Assembly: GCF_050003625.1 (NCBI RefSeq) | Contig: NC_134397.1 | Span: 151,527,526 to 151,591,525 of the forward strand | From: Haematobia irritans | Taxonomy: Eukaryota > Arthropoda > Insecta > Diptera > Muscidae | Reading direction: 5' to 3' | Length of the DNA stretch: 64,000 bases | Shown here: positions 54,922 to 64,000 of the stretch, in pieces | Numbering within the stretch: the first letter of the stretch is position 1 | Layout: every line of letters begins with the position of its first letter | Notes under the pieces: model-generated | Told to the model about the DNA's origin: nothing | The model's database searches: none | What the model saw: the letters and a program-made list of their open reading frames with translations, nothing else | Translations under genes and position numbers: made by a program

Positions 54922-56636
54922 TGTAATCACGCTACAGTCTTCAATAATGAAGCAATCGTGCTGAAATTTTGCACAAACTCGTCTTTTGTCTGCAGGCAGG
55001 TCAAGTTCGAAGATGGGCTGTATCGGTCCAGGTTTTGATATAGTCCCCATATAAACCGACCTCCCGATTTGGGGTCTTGGGCTTATAGAAACCGTAGTTT
55101 TTATCCAATTTGCCTGAAATTTGAAATCTGGAGGTATTTTGTGACCTTAAAGAGGTGTGCCAAAAATGGTGAGTATCGGTCCACGTTTTGGCATAGCCCC
55201 CATATAGACCGATCTCCCGATTTTACTTCTTGGGCTTATAGAAACCGCAGTTTTTATTCAATTTACCTGAAATTGGAAATCTAGAGGTATTGTCGGACTA
55301 CAAATACGTGTGCCGAAAATTGTGAGTATTGGTCCATATTTTGGTATAGCCCCCATATAGACCCATCTCCCGATTTTACTTCTTTGGCTTATAGAAATCG
55401 CAGTTTTTATTCAATTTACCGGAAATTGGAAATCTAGAGGTATTGTAGGACCACAAATACGTGTGCCAAAAATTGTGAGTATCGGTCCATATTTTGGTAT
55501 AGCCCCCATATAGACCGATCTCCCGATTTTACTTCTTGGGCTTATAGAAACCGCAGTTTTTATTCAATTTACCTGAAAATGGAAATCTAGAGGTATTGTA
55601 GGACCACAAATACGTGTGCCAAAAATTGTGAGTATCGGTCCATATTTTGGTATAGCCCCCATAAAAACCCATCTCACGATTTTACTTCTTTGGCTTATAG
55701 AAATCGCAGTTTTTATTCAATTTACCGGAAATTGGAAATCTAGAGGTATTGTAGGACCACAAATACGTGTGCCAAAAATTGTGAGTATCGGTCCATGTTT
55801 TGGTATGTTCCCCATATAAAACGACCTCCCGATTTGGGGTCTTGGGCTTATAGAAACCTTATTTTTTATCCAATTTGTCTGAAATTGGAAATCTAGAGGT
55901 ATTTTAGGACCATAAAGAAGTGTGCCGAAAATGGTGAGGATCGGTCCATATTTTGGTATAGCCCCCATATAGACCGATTTCCCGATTTTACTTCTTGGGC
56001 TTCTAGAATCCGAAGTTTTTATCCTATTTGCCTGAAATTGGAAATCTAGATGTATTTTCGGGTCATAAAGAGGTGTGCCGAAAACGTTGAGCATCGGTCC
56101 ATATTTCAGTATAGCCCCCATAAGAACGATCTCCCGATTTAACTCCTTGGGTTTCTAGAAACCGTAGTTTTTATCTGATTTTGCCTGAAATTGTAAATAT
56201 TCTGGTATTTTAGGCTCACAAAAACGTGTATCGGATTAGGTTTTTATAGGTCCATTTGGTAATGCCTCCATATAGACCGACTTCACTTCTTGAGGGTGTA
56301 GAAGTCGCACTGATCATGAAAATTGCTTGAAACTCAATGTAAAATTTCCAGATTTTAGTTCTACAGATTTAAGATTTCAAATCAAGACGTTATTTTATAA
56401 TTTTCTTGCACACTTACAAGAGATGTTAATGATTCCTCTAAAACTCAAACAAAAATGGTTCTTATAAATCCAGAATCTGATATAGTCCTCATGGATGAAA
56501 TCTTTAAATTTATCTTCGGGAAGTGTCCTCAAGTCCTCAAGCCCTCCTGAAATTTCAAAGGAAACCCTAATATTTGGTTCATGGTGGTGGGTATTTAAGA
56601 TTCGGCCCGGCCGAACTTACTGCTGTATATACTTGT
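54733..56636 (+). mobile_element. E element copy 14, inverted near-twin of E9
   Basis: Complete: TATACCCACCACCATAG hairpin (54733), core, (GTCT)n run (54872-54920), about seven tandem repeats, 3' block TTCGGCCCGGCCGAA, ACTTGT at 56636. By eye it differs from E9 at very few positions: one residue in the 134-codon repeat frame, and the GACA run length (1904 against 1912 bp). Flanking DNA is not shared. Confidence 0.92.
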
Positions 56637-56760
56637 TTCTTTCACGAGCATTGTCTTGTGTTTTGATATCTTGAACTTATCGTAGTCGGCAAGCTGGTAT
56701 TACAAAAATATTATATTCTTTTAAATGTTTCATTTATTATTGATTTTCTACAGTATTTAT

Positions 56761-57180
56761 TATACCCTGTGCCACACTGTGGAACAGGGTATTATAAGTT
56801 AGTGCATATGTTTGCAACACAAACAATGAGACGAAATAGACACATATTGTCTTTGTCAATAATGTTGAGTCGATCTAGCCATGTCCGTCTGTCTGTGAAC
56901 ACATTTTTGTAAACAAAGTCTAGATCGCAATTTTTGTCCAATCGAATTCAAATTTGGCACAGGTATATGTTTTGGGTCAGAATAGAACCCTATTGATTTT
57001 GGAAGAAATCAGTTTAATTTTAGATATAGATCCCATATATATCTTTCGTCCGATTTACACTCATATGGCCATAGAGGTAAAATGTGTAATTTGATTTACG
57101 TAAATATTTGCACAGGTAGTAGAAGTAATGTACATTGGGAACCCACCGGGAAAGCAAATTCTAGTTAATTTTTGAAAAAA
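56761..57180 (+). mobile_element. E-like element, second subfamily, 5' part
   Basis: Starts TATACCCTGTGCCACACTGTGG with mirrored arm 'aacagggtatta'. Then 'gagtcgatctagccatgtccgtctgtctgtgaacac', 'caaatttggcacaggtat' and 'gggtcagaatagaaccc'. Homologous to 12940-13257. It fades out after about 57130. Confidence 0.75.
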
Positions 57181-57309
57181 AAAAAATAAATTAATTTTAG
57201 AAAATGTTAACTAAACTGTGTTACAAACGCAGATGTGACGCCGATTTCACAAAAATAAGTAAATAATTTTCGACAAATTCAAGAAAATTTATTCAACATA
57301 ATTCATTCT

Positions 57310-59847
57310 TATACCCTCCACCATAGGATGGGGGGTATATTAACTTTGTCATTCCGTTGGTAACACATCGAAATATTTCTCTAAAACCCCATAAAGTACA
57401 TATATTCTGGGTCGTGGTGAAATTCTGAGTCGATTTGAGCATGTCTGTCCGTCCGTCCGTCTGTTGAAATCACGCTAACTTCCGAACGAAACAAGCTATC
57501 GACTTGAAACATAAGTACACCCTCAAAAAAAATCGCTTCTTTAACATATGTTCCAAACATATTTTGCAGGAAGCACATATATTATTGGATACTGCCGAAA
57601 CATTGATATGTTTGTTTTATGTGAACATATTATATGTTTGGAAGAATTTTGAGCCAAAAATATTATATGCTTGGAAGAATTTTTCCCAAACAAGATTGTG
57701 CTCATTCCCTAACATACTCGTAATTTTCACTTCCACGAAATTTTTTAGTTCTTGGCACCTTTTTCTGTAATACAAATAATGTTGAAGAAATTATTCACTT
57801 TTATAAATTTTTTAAATTTTACCTTTCGCCTGCACGGAGAATCGAACCGAGGACCATACAGTTTGTAAGCCAACACACTATCCACTGGGCTACGCAGCTG
57901 TTATAGTCACCATTAGATACTTATCGTTATAACTTACATTTATATAGCATAGTTTGCAGCGCCCACGAGTCCATGCAAACATAACATTATTTAACAGAAA
58001 CATACATTTGTTTGAGACGTGGAGCAGTGGTTAGCATGTCTGCCTTGCATGCAAAGGGTCGTGGGTTCAATCCCTGCTCCGATCGAACACTTTTTTGTAT
58101 TTACACATGTATATTTATACTATATTAAATTTTTATAATGAAACTTCGAAATGTGGGTTATTAAAGATTTATAGTCAGTAACAGTGCTTGGTATAAACGA
58201 AATTGACTGATTTTTGGATTAAATATTATTTTTTATTGCAAAAATAACAATTTTGTAACTGTTTTTGGTACAAAACTTTAAAATTTGGAAGGAATTCAAA
58301 AACTCTAACAAAAGAAGAACGTGGAGTCGAGTATAGACATACATAAATAATTTTATAATATAAACATAAATTTATTTAGGCGTGAACAGTTTTTTACTAG
58401 CATTTAACACCATCGCTCTAAAATGCCTTTTATTTTTCTTTAATAATTCATTTTAAACAAAATAAACTTTTTAAATTGTTTTAGCTGCAAAACTCGAACT
58501 TAATGCCCGCTTTTATAATTGATGGTGTCCGTCAACTCCTCGTGGACCACTTATTAATAAAGAGGAACTAAACTTTGTTTTTATACATTTTACTGTGTAA
58601 TTTTTCACTATTTCCTCCTTATTTCATTTTACTGTCCCAACTCTAAAAAGAGTATAGTGCCCTTTTGTTATTTTTATGAAGACCCCTGATTTCTTTTAAC
58701 GAACCAAGAAAAAAATTGTGCCATAATGCCAAAATGATAAACAAAACACATGTCCAAACATACATAAAATGCTGCTCTCAAGGGGAAAACATATGTTGTT
58801 TGTTTTTCAAATGTCTATTCTCGTGGTTCCGAATGTCTATTCTCTTTATTCAAATTAAATAATATTTAGACTTAAGCATATCAAATTTTTGGCCTTATCA
58901 TAAAACAGTTTTCCGAAACAACATACAAGCGGTTTCACAGAAATTGTTCTCTTTTGATTCTTTTGCTGTGTTATGTTGATATCTCTCGTCCTATCTCTCT
59001 CTCCCGGTTTCCATCTCTATTTCTTTCTCTATACTCTCTCTGTCGCTTTGAATAAAATATCACAACATATGTATGTTTAGTCGAAATTAGTAAATTTATA
59101 TATGTTTGCATTCACACATATGATTTTTATGAAACATTCATGCCCCAAACATAATAGATTCTAACATATTAACATAGATGTCCCAAACATTTAGTGTTAG
59201 TTTAGGAACATTACATGTTCGAACTTAAATATATTGTGTTTTAAAATTGTGCCCGAAACACATTTTGTTTATATCGGAACATATGAAAAACATATTTTTC
59301 TAACAGTGCAGTTGTTATTGATGTAGGTCGGATGGTATTGCAAATGGGCCATATCGAACCACTATTGCGTATAGCCCCCATATAAACTGACCCCCAGATT
59401 TGGTTTGCAAAGCCTCTTGGAGGAGCAAAATTCATCCGATCCGCTTGAAAATTGGTATGTGGTGTTAATATATGGGGGCTATATATAATTATGGACCGAT
59501 GTGGACCAATTTTTGCATGGTTGTTAGAGACCATATACTAAAACCATGTACCAAATTTCAGCCGGATCGGATGAAATTTGCTTCTCTTAGAGGCCTCGCA
59601 CTCCAAATCGGGGGATCGGTTTATATGGGGGCTATATATAATTATGGACGGATGTGAACCAATTTTTGCATGGTTGTTAGAGACCATATACTAACATCAT
59701 GTACCAAATTTCAGCCGGATCGGATGAAATTTGCTTCCCTTAGAGCCCAGAATATATATACTTTATGGGGTCTTAGAGCAATATTTCGATGTGTTACAAA
59801 CGGAATGACAAAGTTAATAAACCCCCCATCCTATGGTGGAGGGTATA
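57310..59847. mobile_element. E element, 5'-5' chimera interrupted by a MITE
   Basis: A plus-strand 5' end (TATACCC hairpin 57310, GTCC run 57445-57462) runs to 57517, is split by a 1.8-kb MITE, and resumes at 59309 with 'cagttgttattgatgtagg' and one repeat to about 59475. There the orientation flips and minus-strand repeats continue to a second 5' end at 59847 (GGGTATA). No 3' block is present. The minus half lacks its GTCY core (aagcc joins 'cagaatatatatac' at about 59747). Confidence 0.75.
57518..59308. mobile_element. 1.8-kb MITE with two tRNA-like units and ACATATG repeats
   Basis: Ends CACCCTCAAAAAAAAT and ATTTTTCTAACAGTG, left flanked by TA, similar in style to the ends at 20169-20656. 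The outer parts are full of ACATATG/CATATGTT and 'ccaaacat' words. A minus-strand tRNA-like unit (57830-57900, GGTTCGATTCTCC) and a plus-strand unit (58010-58085, box B GGGTTCAATCCC) are arranged as in 14659-15569, and the surrounding 600 bp is homologous to it. 58495-58530 (aactcgaacttaatgcccgc) is one end of the MITE type seen at 62932. No coding frame is recognised. Confidence 0.7.
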
Positions 59848-60430
59848 ATAATTTCGAGTGACATTGATGAAAAAAACTTTCTCCCAAAAGTCCGCCTCAG
59901 GTGGCACGTTGACAGAGGTTTAATTTAAAATTACAGCTTCCAAGGACATCAGGTGTATATGGAGATTTCTCAAATAATTATCTCCATATACAAAATCTGG
60001 GCCGACGGGAAATTTCCGCATTTATTTATAGATCTCAAATAACTCAAAATTTCTGACAAATCTTATGAAAATTTTAAACTAGAAAAAATTTCTTAAAACA
60101 ACTCGGAAAAATTTCATCCATATAAAAACACTTTGAATGGCCTGAGATCCAGTACTTCGTTTTCGAATCTAATTTGTCGAAATATTTCTTTTGTTACAAA
60201 GATATGAAGTGTTTTTCAAATTTTGTTTCGCCGGAGTCGGAGTCGAGCAAAATTTATACGACTCCGGCTCCGACTCCAGCAAAATCTTCCGACTCCGACT
60301 CCAAGACTCTGACTCCAAGACTCCGACTCCGACTTCACAGCCCTGCTTCTAATACATATCTATCGACCGATAAATAGTAAATACCTTTGCGACTTAAATG
60401 TTTCCCACATTTTTTTTCTAACATTATGTT
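59848..60430. other. Spacer with GACTCC minisatellite
   Basis: No gene. 60229-60340 holds imperfect direct repeats of GACTCC/GGAGTC (gactccgactcc, ctccaagactc), flanked by 'cacagccctgc'. The open frame 60174-60377 comes from this repeat. Confidence 0.6.
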
Positions 60431-60577
60431 CCACCCCGACTTAAAGTTTAAGTCTATAGATTTTGTAGAAGTCTAACAAATTTTGTCCAGATCGAGACAG
60501 ATTTTATATGGTATCGAAAATGTGGTGCAGGGTATAATATAGTCGACCCCGCCCGACTTTAGACTTTCCTTACTTGT
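60431..60577 (+). mobile_element. 3' end of the second E-like subfamily
   Basis: 'gacttaaagtttaagtc', 'gtggtgcagggtata', GACCCCGCCCGACTTTAGAC and TTCCTTACTTGT at 60577. Drosophila mini-me/DINE-like elements have a very similar ending. Confidence 0.65.
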
Positions 60578-60691
60578 TTGTTGGTTTTTTTTTTTCATAA
60601 ACTTCCGCTCCAAAATCTCAAAAGGAAAAGTTTTTGCAACTCATGGCTACTTTTAATAAAAAGTAGATCCACTACGACAATCCCATATTAA

Positions 60692-60918
60692 ACAAGTATT
60701 TGCTCCTCCAAGAGGTTCCGCAAGAAAAATCTGGGGATCGGTTTATATGGAGGCTGTATATAATTATGAACCGATATGGATCTATTTTGGCATGAATATT
60801 AGGGACCACTGACTAACAGCACCTACCAAATTTCAATCGAATCGGATGATATTTGCTCCTCCAAAAGTCTCCTGAAGTAAAATCTGGGGATCGGGACTAT
60901 GCTATGGTGGAGGGTATA
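60692..60918 (-). mobile_element. Minimal 227-bp E derivative
   Basis: Minus orientation with both extreme ends: ACAAGT at 60692 and GGAGGGTATA at 60918, but only about 1.3 tandem repeats between them; the 3' block, its hairpins, the GTCY core and most of the 5' hairpin are deleted. Confidence 0.65.
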
Positions 60919-61114
60919 AAGTTAAGGGAGTGGTGTTCTTGGGAAATAAAAATATTTCTACTCTATTTTATTTATTTATTTTTTTTTTTTTAATTTTTTT
61001 TTTTTACATTTAAAACTTCTTTTTGGCTTTATTCAATTAATGAGAGATTGACCAATATGCCTAAGAATTGAGTTCAGTAATTTTTTCAGAGAGTGAAATC
61101 GTTGAGGATTACTA

Positions 61115-61689
61115 CCCAGCAAAAAATTTGGAAGTTCTTCCAAAGGCACAACTTTAAAAGCACTTCCAGAAGATGTACTCCCAATGATGTTCTTTATTTT
61201 AACTACCCAGGAAGTTATTTTAATTCAGTTTTGTATAACTTGGTTTTTTCATACTTTTAATGGGTAATTTAAACTTTTTTTCTTTCAAATAGGTCACACA
61301 CAGAGTAAGAATTCATAAAATGGTACAAATCATTTAAATTTTTTCGAAAAAAGTGCTAAATCCTATCTGAAAAAATTGTGAATTTTTGAAAATATTTAAG
61401 GTCAAACGTTTCCGACAAGCGTTAGAATCCATTGAAAATTATAAAAAATTATAAAAATTATTTATTTGACAAAATATCACAAAATTTTTTAATTTACATC
61501 CAAAGTATTGAATTCGGATCACACCTAAAGAAGTGATACAAATTCAGTGCAACGGCTGTTGAAATGGAGAACTTCCGTCTTATGACAAGCCCATGTTAAA
61601 TTCATTGCTTCTGCGTTAATTTTGCACCACTTCCGGATCCAAAAAGAACATTTTCATTACTTTTTTTGGCGACGCTTTTTTTTGCTGGG
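61115..61689. mobile_element. CCCAGCAAAAA-type MITE, intact
   Basis: CCCAGCAAAAAATTTGG at 61115 and TTTTTTTTGCTGGG at 61689, flanked by TA (61113-61114, 61690-61691). It is the intact counterpart of the MITEs interrupted by E6 and E7. It has no coding frame. Confidence 0.85.
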
Positions 61690-62931
61690 TACACTTAAAA
61701 TGGGCAATGTTTTGCGAAATATTTTGCCACTGTTAATTTTGTTTATGGAATTTCAAAACGAAAAAAACTATCAGAAACCCCTAGTATTTCATTTGAAAAC
61801 CTCCATTGCAAAACACTGTGATTCAGAGAAATCCAGCATTCCCTAGAATAATGCAAGAAAACAAAAACACAACAACATTTAGTTGGAACATTTTTAAAAG
61901 TGGTCGTACATGACCGCCATGGCCACAGCTACAAGCGACCACTGATATTGCTCTGGCAACAAATAAATAAGTTAACAATAAACAAAACGGATGAAAAACA
62001 AAACACAGCTAGAGAAATGATGACCGACAGGATGAATCCTTAGAAATAAAATGGAAATTGATCAAGAATGGATTGGTGTTGTGGCATTTGAGAAAGCCAT
62101 AATGAATGTTTTTGGTAGCGGAATATTGGATATCTGTTCAAAACAAAACTGAATCAACAGAGGAAAAAAACAATACCCTTGAACAGCAGGAAAACATCGG
62201 AAGCATCATGATTGATATGGGATATACGTATATATATTTCCGTCTTTTTTATTTAAAACGTTTTCGTTTTTTCTTCGGTACACATTCATCTTTAGCGGTG
62301 TAGTATGCAATGGAGCAGATTTTTTGGTTTGTGGTTTGAAGTGATGGGTGTGTGTGTATTGGAAAACCTCAATAGAATGTACTTAGAGCTATGTGTAATT
62401 TAGAAAATTACATTTCATTTCCAAAGATAAGTTTTCCGGAACTGAGATATGCAAATAGTTGTGCGACTAGGTTAAACGCCAATACTTGTTACTTTTCACG
62501 GAAAACCTGTAGCAAGTTTGTCGAAACCATGTTTTTTCTCGGAGATTATGTATCCGATTTCGGAAAGCATGTTATGTTTGACGAGAAAAGAATATTTTTG
62601 CGGCAAAAATGATACATGGTCGCTGTGAAAAAGTAACATGGTGCTCTTGAAACATGTGTGAGGTGATCATATTCCTTCTCTGAGTGTGAAGTGTTACAAA
62701 GTTCACACCGTAATATCTGTCAAAAAAGTGACAGTTGCATGTTACTAGTTTTCTTGACAGCTCATTAATTTGTTTATAAACCAACAAAACTATTTGCATC
62801 TGAGATTCGTTTTAATACCCACCATTATGAATGACATATAAAAACCTCGTTTGAAAACCTCATTGGATTATTATAGCCACTGCAACTTTTAAATGGAGAA
62901 AGATATCAACATGACTATTTTTTGTATTATA
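61690..62931. other. Low-repeat tract
   Basis: No gene recognised; the frames at 61622-61846, 62106-62303, 62391-62612 and 62572-62799 lack motifs. 'gtggtcgtacatgaccgccatggcc' (61901) includes a small inverted repeat. The tract may be single-copy host DNA. Confidence 0.5.
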
Positions 62932-63160
62932 GGTGAGTATTAAGTTCGAGTTTAGCCGCTAAAATCGCTAAAGTGAAAACTGAATCAGTAAGAAAATGCA
63001 TGAGATTCTACATATTTGTTGCAAATTTTATTATAACTTGATGGGGAAAAGCCCAAAGCAAATTTTCACAAAGTTTGTATTCCTTAAAATGGATTATTAA
63101 AGAAAAGTAATCGTGAAAAAATTACTATTTTAGCGGCTAAACTCGAACTTAATACCCACC
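62932..63160. mobile_element. 229-bp MITE with long inverted ends
   Basis: GGTGAGTATTAAGTTCGAGT followed by TTAGCCGCTAAAAT is mirrored by ATTTTAGCGGCTAA and ACTCGAACTTAATACCCACC, giving about 34-bp inverted ends. Flanks ATTATA and TTATGG suggest a short TTAT-like duplication. A single related end is inside 57518-59308 (58495). Confidence 0.8.
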
Positions 63161-63589
63161 TTATGGGTGAAGTGTTTTCACACTGGCTGACCGTCGAATT
63201 TTATCTTCGAATATTTGGTCACCTCGAGGAATTAAGTTTTATTTAAGCCATCCAATACGCAACTATGAACCGACTTACGATCACGGTAGCCACTCGCGCC
63301 AAAAATAATCTGTTAACGTTTCAAAAGTTACCAAAAATCTACCAAATTAAAAAAAATATATATATTAAAGTTTTTGTGATTGTTAAAAAATTATTTTTTT
63401 CTTCCAACGAAATGTTTAATTATTTTATTTTAGAAGTTTTTTGCATTTGTATTTGCATTTTTATATCTCTCTTATTAGCGGCAATTTTTTTTTTTGATGA
63501 ATAAATGTCCTTTAAATTGTAAATTTGTTGAATTATCAATATGATAATATAACCTAACATGAAAAATAGAATTTGAACAATTATGAATT
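63161..63589. other. E junction remnant and A+T-rich spacer
   Basis: 63258-63345 ('gcaactatgaaccgacttacgatcacggtagccactcgcgccaaaaataatct') is the decayed E junction that precedes the satellite module in E3-E7. Spacer DNA follows, including two long T-runs. Confidence 0.55.
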
Positions 63590-64000
63590 TATAGAAAATT
63601 TTGTCAAAAATTTATTTCTATAGAAAATTTTTTCGCAATTTTATTTCTATAGATATTTTGTCAAAATTTTATTTCTATACAAAATTTTGTCAAAATTTTA
63701 TTTCTATAAAAAATTTTATCGAAATTTTATTTCTATAGAAAATTTTGTCAAAATTTTATTTCTATAGAAAATTTTATCAAAATTTTATTTCTCTAGAAAA
63801 TTTTGTCAAAATTTTATTTCTGTATAAAATTTTGTCAAAATTCTATTTCTGTACAAAATTTGGTAAAATTTTATTTCAATAGAAAATGTTCCCAAATTTT
63901 ATTTCTATACAAAATTTTGTAAAAATTTTATTTCTATAGAAAACTTTGTCGAAATTTTATTTCTTTTGAAAATTTTGCCAAAATTTTATTTCTATAGAAA
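63590..64000. repeat. 29-bp satellite array 5, runs off the window
   Basis: About fourteen units in the AAAATTTTATTTCTATAGAA orientation. Some variants (tacaaaatttggtaaaat, cccaaattttatttc) are shared with array 49441-51345. It follows an E junction remnant, as satellite does inside E elements. Confidence 0.95.

Overview
This window is repeat-rich, A+T-rich nuclear DNA of an insect, most likely a calyptrate (muscid) fly. The evidence is a broken mariner element whose transposase remnant closely resembles Himar1, the irritans-subfamily mariner first described from the horn fly, together with tRNA-derived SINEs and mini-me-like elements carrying (GTCY)n microsatellites. Species is not determinable from the sequence alone; horn fly or stable fly would fit. 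I found no intact host protein-coding gene. Almost every open frame is a by-product of tandem repeats. The only recognisable coding remnants are the mariner transposase (13463-14512, minus) and two pieces of one non-LTR reverse transcriptase (29842-30251 and 30900-31104, minus).

The landscape has three main components. (1) A 29-bp satellite, built around two A4T4 tracts and a CTATAG palindrome, forms large arrays (778-4194, 7755-8200, 19865-23280, 49470-51345, 63590-64000) and small arrays inside mobile elements. (2) A modular non-autonomous element, here called 'E', starts at TATACCC with a hairpin, carries a (TA)n-core-(GTCY)n block, then 153-bp tandem repeats, then often a short 29-bp satellite array, and ends in a conserved block with hairpins and ACTTGT. 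At least a dozen full, truncated, inverted or chimeric copies are present. Two occupied sites plus one empty site inside the window indicate insertion between T residues without target duplication, which fits a Helentron-associated (DINE-1/HINE-like) element. (3) Many MITE-type elements have TA duplications (Tc1/mariner-like), one element has TTAA (piggyBac-like), several are foldback elements, and there are tRNA-derived SINEs.

Layout: 1-4194 leader and satellite with foldback arms; 4197-7752 a TA-flanked element holding E1 and a SINE; 7755-12940 satellite, sparse DNA, a tRNA-Tyr 3' half, and a 1.8-kb MITE; 12940-16292 an E fragment interrupted by the mariner, itself interrupted by a MITE; 16332-18316 E3; 18317-23280 satellite; 23284-24416 E4; 25375-27715 head-to-head E5a/E5b with a (TA)n run; 27717-34830 two tandem units carrying E6 and E7, with a multi-layer nest in the first; 35976-38335 mariner fragment, 3'-3' chimeric E8 and a nested MITE; 39158-43115 E9, then E10 with a 731-bp palindrome; 43185-48426 MITEs, E11 and a piggyBac-like element; 48427-51345 satellite with a foldback; 51424-54611 SINEs around the least repetitive tract; 54733-56636 E14, an inverted near-copy of E9; 56761-60918 E fragments, a large MITE, a 5'-5' chimera and a 227-bp minimal E; 61115-64000 MITEs, low-repeat DNA and satellite.

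Taken together the window is a record of successive insertions. The internal repeat modules of E elements are the likeliest source or relay of the satellite DNA. Coordinates of repeat boundaries were read by eye and may be off by a few bases.
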